A stretch of DNA of 64,000 nt from DASXUG01 sp036504995 (lineage in GTDB: Bacteria; Pseudomonadota; Gammaproteobacteria; Burkholderiales; Methylophilaceae): the NCBI GenBank assembly GCA_036504995.1, contig DASXUG010000017.1, positions 254,063 through 318,062 on the forward strand, written 5' to 3'. The notes under the pieces were generated by a model. It had not been told where the DNA came from. It worked only from the letters and a program-made list of their open reading frames with translations, and made no database searches. This document shows, one piece after another, positions 9,613 to 18,349 of the stretch; positions within the stretch are counted from its first letter, which is position 1, and the number at the start of each line of letters is the position of its first letter. Made by a program: the position numbers and the translations under genes.

Positions 9613-9728
9613 TTTTTTGGTGGTTTGAAAAACAGATGTACGTGTAAATGATATGTATCAATATTAAGTAACGTTTTTAAAAATAAAATTAAAAAAAGTA
9701 AAGTTAGATATAGCGAAGGCAGATAAGT

Positions 9729-10205
9729 ATGAATCAAATTCCCGTCACCGTTAAAGGTGCAGAGCTTTTAAAAGAAGAGTTGCAACGCTTGCGTAGCGTT
9801 GACCGCCCGAATGTAATTCAAGCCATTGCAGAGGCGCGTGCGCAAGGTGACCTTTCTGAAAATGCTGAATATGACGCGGCCAAAGAAAAGCAAAGTTTTA
9901 TTGAGGGTCGTATTGCAGAAATTGAAGCCAAGCTCTCAAATGCAATGATTATCGATCCAAAAACACTTAACGCCGAAGGTCGTTGCGTATTTGGTGCCAC
10001 AGTAGAGGTTGAAGATTTGGATGAAGGTGGTGCAACCACTTATCAAATCGTGGGCGATGATGAAGCGGACATTAAAACTGGTAAAATTTCCATCAGCTCT
10101 CCTATTGCCCGCGCATTGATTGGCAAGGTTGAGGGTGACGTGGCAGAAGTAATGGCACCAGGCGGCATCCGTTCATACGAAGTTGTGGCTGTGCAATATA
10201 TTTAA
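9729..10205 (+). CDS. greA: transcription elongation factor GreA
   Basis: Transcript cleavage factor of 158 residues that rescues backtracked RNA polymerase. The N-terminal antiparallel coiled coil carries the acidic tip motif GDLSENAEYDAAKEKQ near residues 37-52, and the C-terminal FKBP-like domain ends with SPIARALIGKVEGDVAEV. Length and motifs are standard. It follows the carB terminator, so it probably has its own promoter in the 9613-9728 AT-rich stretch. The downstream DUF4149 gene begins 18 bp later. Confidence 0.96.
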   Translation: MNQIPVTVKGAELLKEELQRLRSVDRPNVIQAIAEARAQGDLSENAEYDAAKEKQSFIEGRIAEIEAKLSNAMIIDPKTLNAEGRCVFGATVEVEDLDEGGATTYQIVGDDEADIKTGKISISSPIARALIGKVEGDVAEVMAPGGIRSYEVVAVQYI

Positions 10206-10223
10206 TAGGTGATGATTTAAATC

Positions 10224-10676
10224 ATGAAACGCTGGTCCGATAAACTTGCTTTAATCCTGACTACTTTGTGGGTGGGAGCGCTGTGGTCTATCGGATTTAT
10301 TGCGGTACAGGTGCTATTTAATGTCTTGCAGCATGATAAGCAAATGGCTGGCATGCTCGCAGGGCATATGTTTACTGTAGTTTCTTACGTCGGTATTGTA
10401 TGTGCCGCTTATTTAATTGTTTACCGCCTATTACAAGCTGGTTTTTCAGCGTTCAAGCAGGGCTTCTTCTGGGCGCTATTGATTATGTTGCTGCTGACTT
10501 TGGCTGGTGAATTTGGGATACAGCCGATTTTGGCCAGTTTAAAAGCGCAGGCATTGCCAGCAGACGTGATGCAAAGTGTGTTTGCTAACCGCTTTAGAGC
10601 GTGGCATGGTGTGGCGAGTGTGGCTTACTTGATTGAGTGTCTGCTAGGCTTGGTCTTAATATTTAAACTTAGATAA
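10224..10676 (+). CDS. DUF4149 domain membrane protein
   Basis: Small inner-membrane protein of 150 residues with four hydrophobic segments (about residues 8-30, 45-65, 78-97 and 125-147) and the family-typical ending FRAWHGVASVAYLIECLLGL. DUF4149 proteins recur next to greA or yhbY in betaproteobacteria; their function is unknown. It probably shares the greA transcript. Confidence 0.8.
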   Translation: MKRWSDKLALILTTLWVGALWSIGFIAVQVLFNVLQHDKQMAGMLAGHMFTVVSYVGIVCAAYLIVYRLLQAGFSAFKQGFFWALLIMLLLTLAGEFGIQPILASLKAQALPADVMQSVFANRFRAWHGVASVAYLIECLLGLVLIFKLR

Positions 10677-10761
10677 ACAATGTTTAAATGGCTGTAGTCA
10701 CTTACAATAGCCCACAGCGCAATAGCCACAGTGCAAGAGCTATAGTGACCAAGCCTAAAAC

Positions 10762-11067
10762 TTAAACTTTTGGAATAATGATTTTTGGTGTTTCACCATT
10801 TTGAATATTAGCACGGCGATAAATCACTAATTGTTTACCAATATGATGTACTGCAATTGCATTGGATTTCTCACAAATTTCTTCTAACATTTGGACGCGT
10901 AATTCTCTATCATCACCCAGCACTTTAATTTTAATGAGTTCATGGGCTTTTAAGCTAGCATCAATTTCTTTTAATACTTGTTCTGTCAGGCCATTATTGC
11001 CTATCATGACAACGGCATTCAGTTTGTGGGCTAGGCTACGTAAAAAACTAATTTGTTTGCTATTCAA
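10762..11067 (-). CDS. yhbY: YhbY family RNA-binding protein
   Basis: CRM-domain protein of 101 residues related to YhbY, which associates with pre-50S particles. Characteristic segments are LRSLAHKLNAVVMIGNNGLTE with the GNNG loop, a basic helix, and KSNAIAVHHIGKQLVIYRR. It is divergent from rlmE, another 50S factor, as in many proteobacteria. Confidence 0.93.
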   Translation of the reverse strand: MNSKQISFLRSLAHKLNAVVMIGNNGLTEQVLKEIDASLKAHELIKIKVLGDDRELRVQMLEEICEKSNAIAVHHIGKQLVIYRRANIQNGETPKIIIPKV

Positions 11068-11183
11068 TTGAAATATCTGCTTGATTTAAAAAGGCTTGCA
11101 TTTTATCACGCTGTTGATATAAATCATAAAATTCCATGTTACTTTACATAAAATAATCTTGTATGAAATGCCGAACTTAATCT

Positions 11184-11804
11184 ATGAAAAGAACAAAGAC
11201 CAGCAAAGCTTGGATGCAAGAGCATCTCAATGACGAGTATGTGAAGCGTGCGCAAAAAGATGGGTATCGAGCACGAGCCGCCTATAAGCTGATTGAAATC
11301 GATGATAAAGATCATCTGATTAAACCTGGTATGACCTTGGTGGATCTGGGCTCTACCCCAGGCAGCTGGTCGCAGGTCGCCATACAACGCCTGAAAGGGC
11401 AGGGGCATGTGATTGCTTTAGATTTGCTGGATATGGCGCCCATTCCAGGCGTGCAATTCATTCAAGGGGATTTTCGAGAGGATGCTGTATTACAGCAATT
11501 AGAAAAAAGTTTAAATGGTAAGCCTATAGACCTTGTAATTGCGGATATGGCCCCCAATATAACGGGTATAAGTTCCGTTGATCAACCAAATGCTGCTTAT
11601 TTAACTGAGTTAGCATTGGAGTTCAGCCTGAAATGGTTGAAACCTGATGGCCATTTCTTGGTCAAAGTTTTTGTGGGCTCGGGTTTTGATGAAATAGTAA
11701 AAAGTATGCGTTTGGGTTTCGAAAAGGTAGTGACGCGTAAACCTAAAGCCTCACGGGATCGCAGTAGTGAAGTGTATTTGTTAGGTTTGAAACGAAAAGC
11801 TTAG
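11184..11804 (+). CDS. rlmE: 23S rRNA 2'-O-methyltransferase RlmE (FtsJ/RrmJ)
   Basis: SAM-dependent methyltransferase (206 residues) that modifies U2552 of 23S rRNA late in 50S assembly; the family role is established. Visible motifs are YRARAAYKLIEID, the SAM motif VDLGSTPGSWSQVA near residue 50, ADMAPNITG, and the C-terminal KVFVGSGFDE with KPKASRDRSSEVY. Together these carry the K-D-K-E tetrad. The usual SAM motif GAAPGGW is here GSTPGSW. Its stop codon lies inside a 19-bp tandem repeat, and ftsH follows after about 160 bp. Confidence 0.94.
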   Translation: MKRTKTSKAWMQEHLNDEYVKRAQKDGYRARAAYKLIEIDDKDHLIKPGMTLVDLGSTPGSWSQVAIQRLKGQGHVIALDLLDMAPIPGVQFIQGDFREDAVLQQLEKSLNGKPIDLVIADMAPNITGISSVDQPNAAYLTELALEFSLKWLKPDGHFLVKVFVGSGFDEIVKSMRLGFEKVVTRKPKASRDRSSEVYLLGLKRKA

Positions 11805-11832
11805 TATTTTAGTAAAAGCTTAGTGTTTTAGT
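11795..11832. repeat. 19-bp tandem direct repeat over the rlmE stop codon
   Basis: AAAAGCTTAGTATTTTAGT (11795-11813) is followed directly by AAAAGCTTAGTGTTTTAGT (11814-11832), with one mismatch. The rlmE stop TAG lies in the first copy, so the duplication extended the 3' untranslated part without changing the protein. Confidence 0.9.
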
Positions 11833-11837
11833 AGATA

Positions 11838-11863
11838 TAAATTTACAAATATTTGTAAATTTA
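11838..11863. repeat. 26-bp perfect palindrome upstream of ftsH
   Basis: The left half, TAAATTTACAAAT, is followed by its exact reverse complement, with no spacer. It has no T-run, so it is not an obvious terminator. It lies 105 bp upstream of the ftsH start and could be a dyad operator or an AT-rich cruciform. Confidence 0.85.
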
Positions 11864-11967
11864 ACGAGGGTTAATCAAGTAATATTTGTGATTTACCACG
11901 AAAAAGAGATTAGAATTAAGTTTAAATTAAACGTACTGCGTTTATTTTCCTCATTAAGGATGAAATT

Positions 11968-13863
11968 TTGAATAACACCGTGAAAAATATTGCCGTTTGG
12001 TTGGCGGTCATTTTAATTTTGGTGACTGTATTTAACCAGTTCGCAACCCCAAGTAAAAGCGACGGCCAAGTTGATTACTCGCAGTTTATCGCTGAAGTAA
12101 AACAAGGCAATATTGCCAAGGTCCTGATTGACGGGCATGTGTTGCGTGGGGTGACTACTGATGGCAAAAAGTTTAATACTTATGCACCTTCAGACCCTTG
12201 GTTAGTCTCTGATTTATTGAAAAATAACGTGATTATTCAAGCAAAACCAGAAGAAGAGCAGTCATTGCTCATGAGTATCTTTGTTTCTTGGTTCCCAATG
12301 ATTTTGTTGATTGGCGTATGGATTTTCTTTATGCGTCAAATGCAAGGTGGCGGCAAAGGCGGCGCATTTTCATTTGGTAAAAGTAAAGCACGTCAATTAG
12401 ACGAAAATAGCAACCAAACCACATTTGCTGATGTCGCTGGTTGTGATGAAGCCAAAGAAGAAGTTGCTGAAATTGTTGAGTTCTTGCGTGACCCAACTAA
12501 ATTCCAAAAATTGGGTGGTCGCATTCCAACAGGTATTTTGATGGTGGGCCCTCCAGGTACTGGTAAAACATTGCTCGCCAAAGCGATTGCTGGTGAAGCT
12601 AAAGTGCCGTTCTTTACTATCTCAGGCTCAGATTTCGTTGAAATGTTTGTGGGTGTCGGTGCCGCACGTGTACGTGATATGTTTGATCAAGCGAAAAAAG
12701 CATCACCTTGTATCATTTTTATTGACGAGATTGATGCTGTGGGTCGTCATCGTGGAGCAGGTACGGGTGGCGGTAACGATGAGCGCGAACAAACGCTGAA
12801 CCAAATGTTGGTTGAGATGGATGGTTTTGAGCCAAACTCTGGCGTGATTGTCATTGCAGCAACTAACCGTGCAGATGTCTTGGATAAAGCCTTGCTGCGC
12901 CCAGGCCGTTTTGACCGTCAAGTGATGGTAGGTTTACCCGATATTCGTGGTCGTGAACAAATTTTGATGGTGCATATGCGTAAAGTGCCAATCGATCAAG
13001 ATGTTAAAGCCGACATTATTGCGCGTGGTACACCTGGCTTCTCTGGTGCTGATTTAGCTAACTTGGTCAATGAAGCCGCTTTGTTTGCAGCACGTCGCAA
13101 CAAACGCACTGTCGATATGCAAGACTTTGAAGATGCGAAGGACAAAATCTTCATGGGGCCTGAGCGTAAGTCTATGGTCATGCGTGAGGATGAGCGTCGC
13201 AATACGGCTTATCATGAGTCAGGCCATGCGGTGGTGGCAAAACTGTTACCAAAAGCGGACCCTGTGCACAAAGTGACCATTATGCCGCGTGGTTGGGCAC
13301 TTGGTTTAACATGGCAGTTGCCAGAGCATGATCGCATTAGCAACTACAAAGACAAAATGTTAGAGGAGATTTCGATTCTATTTGGTGGACGTATTGCTGA
13401 AGAGATTTTTATGCATCAAATGTCTACTGGCGCCTCAAATGACTTTGAGCGTGCGACTAAATTGGCGCGCTCTATGGTTACCCGCTATGGTATGTCTGAA
13501 AGCTTAGGTACCATGGTGTATGAGGACAGCAACCAAGATTCATTCTTTGGTGGCATGAACAATAAAACGGTCTCTGAAGCAACGCAGCAAAAAGTGGATG
13601 CAGAAATTCGCCGTATTTTGGATGAGCAGTACGCGATTGCTCGCAAATTGTTAGAGGATAATCGTGATAAGGTAGAAGCGATGACGGCTGCTTTATTAGA
13701 TTGGGAAACCATCGATGCTGAGCAGATTAACGATATCATGGCTGGCTTGCCACCGCGCCAACCCAAGCCTGCACCGATAACGACCAAATCGTCGCGTGAT
13801 ACAGGCGGTTCAGGTTCGAGTGCAACGCCAACACCTCAACCCGCGACTAAACAGCAAGAGTAG
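11968..13863 (+). CDS. ftsH: ATP-dependent zinc metalloprotease FtsH
   Basis: Membrane-anchored AAA+ protease of 631 residues that degrades misfolded membrane proteins and regulators such as LpxC and sigma-32 (established for the family). Two TM helices (about 7-25 and 100-122) flank a periplasmic domain. The AAA domain has Walker A GPPGTGKT near 195, Walker B CIIFIDEIDAVG and an SRH with RPGRFDRQ. The zinc motif HESGH is near residue 416. The C-terminus is Gly/Ser/Pro-rich. The start is a TTG at 11968, supported by AAGGA 7 nt upstream. A strong terminator follows. Confidence 0.96.
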   Translation: MNNTVKNIAVWLAVILILVTVFNQFATPSKSDGQVDYSQFIAEVKQGNIAKVLIDGHVLRGVTTDGKKFNTYAPSDPWLVSDLLKNNVIIQAKPEEEQSLLMSIFVSWFPMILLIGVWIFFMRQMQGGGKGGAFSFGKSKARQLDENSNQTTFADVAGCDEAKEEVAEIVEFLRDPTKFQKLGGRIPTGILMVGPPGTGKTLLAKAIAGEAKVPFFTISGSDFVEMFVGVGAARVRDMFDQAKKASPCIIFIDEIDAVGRHRGAGTGGGNDEREQTLNQMLVEMDGFEPNSGVIVIAATNRADVLDKALLRPGRFDRQVMVGLPDIRGREQILMVHMRKVPIDQDVKADIIARGTPGFSGADLANLVNEAALFAARRNKRTVDMQDFEDAKDKIFMGPERKSMVMREDERRNTAYHESGHAVVAKLLPKADPVHKVTIMPRGWALGLTWQLPEHDRISNYKDKMLEEISILFGGRIAEEIFMHQMSTGASNDFERATKLARSMVTRYGMSESLGTMVYEDSNQDSFFGGMNNKTVSEATQQKVDAEIRRILDEQYAIARKLLEDNRDKVEAMTAALLDWETIDAEQINDIMAGLPPRQPKPAPITTKSSRDTGGSGSSATPTPQPATKQQE

Positions 13864-13928
13864 AAACATTAAGCGCATGCTTAATCAATCAAGCAAATGC
13901 TAAATTAACAAGCGGATATTAAATTAAC

Positions 13929-13955
13929 AAGCGCCTTCGGGCGCTTGATTTTTTT
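13929..13955 (+). terminator. terminator after ftsH
   Basis: AAGCGCC-TTCG-GGCGCTT, a stem capped by a stable tetraloop, is followed by GATTTTTTT. Confidence 0.92.
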
Positions 13956-13994
13956 ATGCAGGATTTTTAATTAATACATGCATTGCGACACACT

Positions 13995-14822
13995 ATGAAA
14001 TTCAATTGTGGTAGGTATCAGTTAACTTTAAATCGTCCCCATGTGATGGGCATTGTAAATATCACTCCTGATTCGTTTTCAGATGGCGGTCACTACGCTT
14101 CAACGGAAAAGGCGGTTGCACATGCGTTAGCCTTGGTTGCTGATGGTGCCGATATACTAGATATTGGCGGTGAGTCTACTCGACCAGGAGCGACGCCTGT
14201 GCCCTTAGGTGAGGAGCTTAACCGAGTAGTGCCTGTTATCGAGCAACTCTCAAAACTTACTCACGTGCCGCTTTCGATTGATACTTATAAGCCAGAAGTG
14301 ATGCGGGCGGCGATTGCGGCAGGTGTTGATATCGTGAATGATGTGCGAGCCTTGCAAGAGGAAAGTGCACTTGAGATTGTTGCCAATAGCAATGTTGGTG
14401 TTTGTTTAATGCATATGCAAGGTACGCCACAAACGATGCAACAAGATCCGACCTATGTAGATGTGGTCGCTGAAGTGATCGATTTTTTACACGCAAGGCA
14501 GATATGTGCCAATCAAGCAGGCATTGCCAATGATCGTATTTTACTAGATCCAGGATTCGGGTTTGGTAAACGCACAGCTCACAATATTGCCTTAATTCAG
14601 CAACTTGAAAAAATTGGCAGTTTGGGGCAACCATTGTTAGTTGGCTTGTCTCGTAAATCCGTACTTGGGCAAATTATCGGTGCAGATGACGTGAGTGTAC
14701 GATTGCATGCTAGCTTAGCCGCATCGGTGATTGCAGCCATGAAGGGTGCTAAAATTATTCGCGTACATGATGTAAAGGCAACCGCTGACGCACTGAAGGT
14801 GGTTGCTGCAGTGACTCTTTAA
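13995..14822 (+). CDS. folP: dihydropteroate synthase
   Basis: Folate enzyme joining p-aminobenzoate to dihydropterin pyrophosphate (275 residues from this start). Motifs include GIVNITPDSFSDGG, DIGGESTRPGA, SIDTYKPEV, VNDVRAL, LMHMQGTPQTMQ, DPGFGFGK and LVGLSRKS, covering the pterin and pABA sites. An ATG at 13995 is preferred; an in-frame TTG at 13983 would add four residues, and neither has a clear ribosome-binding site. The ftsH-folP-glmM order is conserved in proteobacteria, and glmM follows 17 bp later. Confidence 0.94.
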   Translation: MKFNCGRYQLTLNRPHVMGIVNITPDSFSDGGHYASTEKAVAHALALVADGADILDIGGESTRPGATPVPLGEELNRVVPVIEQLSKLTHVPLSIDTYKPEVMRAAIAAGVDIVNDVRALQEESALEIVANSNVGVCLMHMQGTPQTMQQDPTYVDVVAEVIDFLHARQICANQAGIANDRILLDPGFGFGKRTAHNIALIQQLEKIGSLGQPLLVGLSRKSVLGQIIGADDVSVRLHASLAASVIAAMKGAKIIRVHDVKATADALKVVAAVTL

Positions 14823-14839
14823 GCATAATAGAAAAGAAA

Positions 14840-16198
14840 ATGACAAGAAAATATTTCGGTACTGACGGTATTCGTGGTCGAGTAGGACAATCTCCGATTA
14901 CGCCAGAGTTTGTAATGCGCTTAGGTTATGCCGCTGGACGTGTATTGGCGCATACAGGTAATTTGGAGCATGCAGAAGCACGCCCCATGGTGATTATTGG
15001 CAAAGATACGCGTATCTCAGGATATATGCTGGAATCCGCTCTACAAGCTGGGCTTTGTGCTGCTGGGGTTGATGTACGCTTGACTGGGCCATTGCCAACG
15101 CCAGCGATTGCCCATCTCACGCGTGCGTTAAGGGCACAAGCGGGTATTGTTATTTCTGCCTCTCACAATCCATATGACGATAACGGTATTAAGTTTTTCT
15201 CTGCAAAAGGTACCAAATTGCCAGATGAGATTGAGTTGGCGATTGAGGCTGAATTAGAGCAGCCAATGGCGGTGATGACCTCTGACAAGCTAGGTAAAGT
15301 AAAGCGTATTAATGATGCAGCAGGTCGCTACATTGAGTTCTGCAAAAGCACCTTCCCTAATGATTTAGATCTGCGCGGTTTGAAAATTGTGGTGGATTGC
15401 GCACACGGTGCTACTTACCATGTTGCTCCGCCTGTATTTCACGAACTTGGTGCAGAGGTGATTGCGATTGGCAATCAACCCAATGGATTTAATATTAACG
15501 ATCAAGCGGGTTCAACCCATCCACAAGCTTTGGTTGATGCAGTGCTTGCTCATCAAGCAGATTTGGGTTTGGGGTTAGATGGCGATGGTGATCGTCTGGT
15601 GATGGTAGATGCGCGCGGCCGCTTATTGGATGGCGATCAATTACTCTATATCATCGCCATGCACAGATATCAGCAAGGTAAGTTAGAAGGCGGCGTGGTC
15701 GGTACACTAATGACAAATCTTGCATTGGAGCATGCTTTAGCGCAAGCTGGTATACCATTTGTGAGGGCTAAAGTGGGCGACCGTTATGTGTTAGAGCAGC
15801 TAAATCAATTTGACTGGCAATTGGGTGGTGAGAACTCAGGTCATATTTTGTGCTTGGATAAGCACAGTAGTGGGGACGGTATTATCGCGGCATTGCAGGT
15901 TTTATACGCGATACGTGATACACAACAAACACTGACAACATACAACGACAAGCTCAAGCTTTACCCGCAAGTGATGATTAATGTAAAAACTACGCGTAAG
16001 GTTAATTTAGAGGGTAATGCAGCTATACAAAGCGCCGTTAAAGCAGCTGAAACTAGTCTTAATGGCAGTGGACGGGTATTGTTGCGTGCTTCTGGTACAG
16101 AGCCAAAAATTCGTGTTATGGTTGAAGGGCAAGATTTAACTCAAGTGCGGGCTTTGGCACAGGGTATTGCAGATACCGTACAACAACAAGTGATGTAG
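14840..16198 (+). CDS. glmM: phosphoglucosamine mutase
   Basis: Converts glucosamine-6-phosphate to glucosamine-1-phosphate for UDP-GlcNAc synthesis (peptidoglycan, LPS). It has 452 residues. It starts with RKYFGTDGIRGRVG. The phosphoserine loop is ISASHNPYDDNGIKFFS with catalytic Ser108, the metal loop is GLDGDGDRLVM, the sugar loop is GGENSGH, and the C-terminal phosphate site is LLRASGTEPKIRVMVE. All four mutase signatures are intact. Confidence 0.96.
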   Translation: MTRKYFGTDGIRGRVGQSPITPEFVMRLGYAAGRVLAHTGNLEHAEARPMVIIGKDTRISGYMLESALQAGLCAAGVDVRLTGPLPTPAIAHLTRALRAQAGIVISASHNPYDDNGIKFFSAKGTKLPDEIELAIEAELEQPMAVMTSDKLGKVKRINDAAGRYIEFCKSTFPNDLDLRGLKIVVDCAHGATYHVAPPVFHELGAEVIAIGNQPNGFNINDQAGSTHPQALVDAVLAHQADLGLGLDGDGDRLVMVDARGRLLDGDQLLYIIAMHRYQQGKLEGGVVGTLMTNLALEHALAQAGIPFVRAKVGDRYVLEQLNQFDWQLGGENSGHILCLDKHSSGDGIIAALQVLYAIRDTQQTLTTYNDKLKLYPQVMINVKTTRKVNLEGNAAIQSAVKAAETSLNGSGRVLLRASGTEPKIRVMVEGQDLTQVRALAQGIADTVQQQVM

Positions 16199-16270
16199 CG
16201 CTGGTGTGATGAGGGAAAATGACAAATTGATGATTTGTTATATTTCCTTCTTCAAAATGACATAAATATT

Positions 16271-16287
16271 TCACATACGTTTGTCAT
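16271..16287 (+). promoter_or_regulatory. weak PhoB-box-like repeat before the first GT4 gene
   Basis: TCACAT (16271-16276) and a perfect TGTCAT (16282-16287) are spaced exactly 11 bp apart, as in PhoB boxes. A possible -10, GATAAA, lies at 16299-16304. The first half matches the consensus only 4 of 6. Confidence 0.4.
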
Positions 16288-16293
16288 CATTTA

Positions 16294-17526
16294 ATGATGA
16301 TAAATGCCTCTCAAGCAAGTTCAGTCATCGTCCAAAACTATGATGCTAACATCAACACCTATGATGTAAATCCGCTCACAAAAAATGCTGCCCTCTCGAT
16401 GTGTTTAGTCAGCGAGACTTGGTTGCCAGAAATTAATGGCGTAGCGATGACGCTTTCAAATCTAGCAAATGGCTTATTGAAGCGCGGTTGGCAGGTGACC
16501 GTGGTGCGGCCTCGTCAGCGCATGGAAAGCTCTCAGCTATCGATTGCCCGCCTCAGTCACTTTCTAATTCCTGGTTTGCCCATCCCTGGTTATGCTGGAT
16601 TACGCTTTGGTTTACCAGTGACCTCCCGATTAATTGCCGCATGGAAAACTCAGCGTCCAGATGTGGTGCATGTTGCCACCGAGGGGCCTCTGGGTTGGGC
16701 CGCCATGAAAGCTGCGGATACTTTGGGTATTCCCGTGACCACTACGTTTCACACCAATTTCAATCGCTATTGTGGGCATTACCGTATAGGTTGGCTGCAA
16801 GGTTTGGTCACGCGTTATTTGCGTGTATTACATAATCGAGCAAAGTATACGATGGTGCCAAGTGAAACCTCAAAAAACGTGTTGCAAGAGGAAGGTTATC
16901 GTAACGTTGAGGTGTTAGGACGAGGGGTTGATGTTGAGCTATTCCACCCAACTCGTAGAGATGAAGTATTACGTAGCACTTGGGGAGCCTCCCCTCAAGA
17001 CATCGTGGCAATTTATGTTGGCAGAATGGCCGCAGAGAAAAGTTTAACAGTAGTTGCAGATGCCTTTAAGGTGCTACAACGTGCGCACCCTAATGCAAAA
17101 ATGGTATGGGTCGGGCATGGGCCTGAGTATAAAAAAATGCGTCAACTGTATCCCCAACATTTTTTTGCAGGCGCAAAAACTGGGGTCGATTTAGCTGCAC
17201 ATTATGCATCTGCCGATATGTTTATTTTCCCAAGCTTGACCGAAACCTATGGCAATGTCGTCACTGAGGCCATGGCAAGCGGCTTGGCAGTTGTGGCATA
17301 CGATTACGCCGCTGCCTCTGCGCATATTAAACATCTGAAAAATGGCTTAATCGCTCCATTTAATGATGCTCAGGCTTTTATGAAAAATATCGAGTATCTG
17401 GCAAATAATCCTGAGCATATTAAAACAATTGGGCTTGCGGCACATCCTGCTTTGGCTAACCAATCGTGGGAGGCAGTGTGTGATGAGTTTGAAGGTTTCT
17501 TACAGAGTGCAATCAAGAGCGCGTAA
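16294..17526 (+). CDS. GT4 glycosyltransferase, possible glycolipid synthase
   Basis: GT-B fold glycosyltransferase of 410 residues. After a poorly conserved 35-residue lead the GT4 domain begins CLVSETWLPEINGVAMTLSNLA. Donor-binding features include YVGRMAAEKSL, the PSLTETYGNVVTEAMASG segment with its E-x7-E element, and FHTNFNRYCGHYR in the acceptor domain. It resembles GT4 enzymes transferring mannose, glucose or glucuronate to diacylglycerol (MgtA/SqdX-like). The next genes (PAP2, dgkA, a second GT4) and pstSCAB nearby suggest a glycolipid role under phosphate limitation; this is inference. The PhoB-like site and its -10 overlap the ATG used here, so the ATG at 16399 may be the real start. 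Neither has a good ribosome-binding site. Confidence 0.85.
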   Translation: MMINASQASSVIVQNYDANINTYDVNPLTKNAALSMCLVSETWLPEINGVAMTLSNLANGLLKRGWQVTVVRPRQRMESSQLSIARLSHFLIPGLPIPGYAGLRFGLPVTSRLIAAWKTQRPDVVHVATEGPLGWAAMKAADTLGIPVTTTFHTNFNRYCGHYRIGWLQGLVTRYLRVLHNRAKYTMVPSETSKNVLQEEGYRNVEVLGRGVDVELFHPTRRDEVLRSTWGASPQDIVAIYVGRMAAEKSLTVVADAFKVLQRAHPNAKMVWVGHGPEYKKMRQLYPQHFFAGAKTGVDLAAHYASADMFIFPSLTETYGNVVTEAMASGLAVVAYDYAAASAHIKHLKNGLIAPFNDAQAFMKNIEYLANNPEHIKTIGLAAHPALANQSWEAVCDEFEGFLQSAIKSA

Positions 17527-17586
17527 ATATGTTAAGCGTTTTTGGGGCTATGCGTAGTGCTTACAGGTAGTTAGGTATCATTAAAT

Positions 17587-17603
17587 TGTCATAAATATGT
17601 GAC
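17587..17603 (+). promoter_or_regulatory. PhoB-box-like site before the PAP2 gene
   Basis: TGTCATAAATATGTGAC: TGTCAT at 17587-17592 and TGTGAC at 17598-17603, an 11-bp period with an AT-rich spacer, matching the PhoB pattern at 10 of 12 half-site positions. TATTAA at 17624-17629 could serve as a -10. It lies 64 bp upstream of the start codon. Confidence 0.6.
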
Positions 17604-17666
17604 ATCATGCATCGGTAAAAGTGTATTAAATTCAATGCGTAATAGAAAAATTCATGTGGACAATAA

Positions 17667-18215
17667 ATGAGTGAGGTTGTAATGACACCAAAAATGACGG
17701 GGTATATCAATCGCTTTAATGCGCTCGATAGCGCGTTGTGCTTGCGTGTAAATCGTACCAGCCATAATCTTACTGTACGTTGGTGGTTTAGATTAATGAG
17801 TCGTCTAGGCGATGGTGTGTTTTGGTATACTTTGATTATTGTGTTGATGTTGACACAGGGCTCACTCGGACAACAAGCCGCTTTACGTATGTCGCTTACA
17901 GGAGTTGTCGCGACATTAATGTACAAATGGTTAAAGGGTAAAACCTTACGTCCGCGCCCATATGAGGTTCACCAAGATATTTGGCTAACAGGTCGTCCAC
18001 TAGATAGATTTAGCTTTCCATCAGGGCACACGCTGCATGCGGTGACGTTCACTTGGCTAGCATTGTATTATTTTCCTTCGTTGGCGATTCTGCTGATACC
18101 ATTCTCATTAATGGTTGCTGCTTCAAGGGTAGTATTAGGCTTACATTATCCAAGTGATGTTCTAGCAGGCGGGCTGATTGGTGGTTCAATTGCTTGTATC
18201 TCAATGTTAGTATAG
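17667..18215 (+). CDS. PAP2-family membrane phosphatase
   Basis: Integral-membrane lipid phosphatase of 182 residues. The three PAP2 motifs are present: KWLKGKTLRPRP (motif C1), SFPSGHTLHA (motif C2, catalytic His) and SRVVLGLHYPSDVLAG (motif C3, nucleophilic His). Several TM segments surround them. Members dephosphorylate phosphatidate, phosphatidylglycerol phosphate or undecaprenyl diphosphate. Next to a diacylglycerol kinase and two GT4 enzymes, phosphatidate phosphatase (producing diacylglycerol) is the likeliest role; that is inference. Confidence 0.88.
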   Translation: MSEVVMTPKMTGYINRFNALDSALCLRVNRTSHNLTVRWWFRLMSRLGDGVFWYTLIIVLMLTQGSLGQQAALRMSLTGVVATLMYKWLKGKTLRPRPYEVHQDIWLTGRPLDRFSFPSGHTLHAVTFTWLALYYFPSLAILLIPFSLMVAASRVVLGLHYPSDVLAGGLIGGSIACISMLV

Positions 18216-18349
18216 TTATTGTTTTGCTTGATCTTTGCGTCATCTTCACTTTTAAACTCGCTGCGTGCATGGTGGACTCAAAGCAAAAGCTTGCCAAAAA
18301 AATCATTAACACCTAAATAATCAATAAGCTTAGAAAGATAAATGACTCA

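Noticed and set aside
13901..13933. 14-bp direct repeats (TAAATTAACAAGCG) after ftsH
   Set aside because: The second copy runs into the terminator stem. They look like slippage in AT-rich sequence with no separate function.
16154..16170. TTGGCAC...TTGC resembling a sigma-54 promoter upstream of the GT4 gene
   Set aside because: GG and GC are 11 bp apart instead of the required 10, and the site lies inside the glmM coding region.
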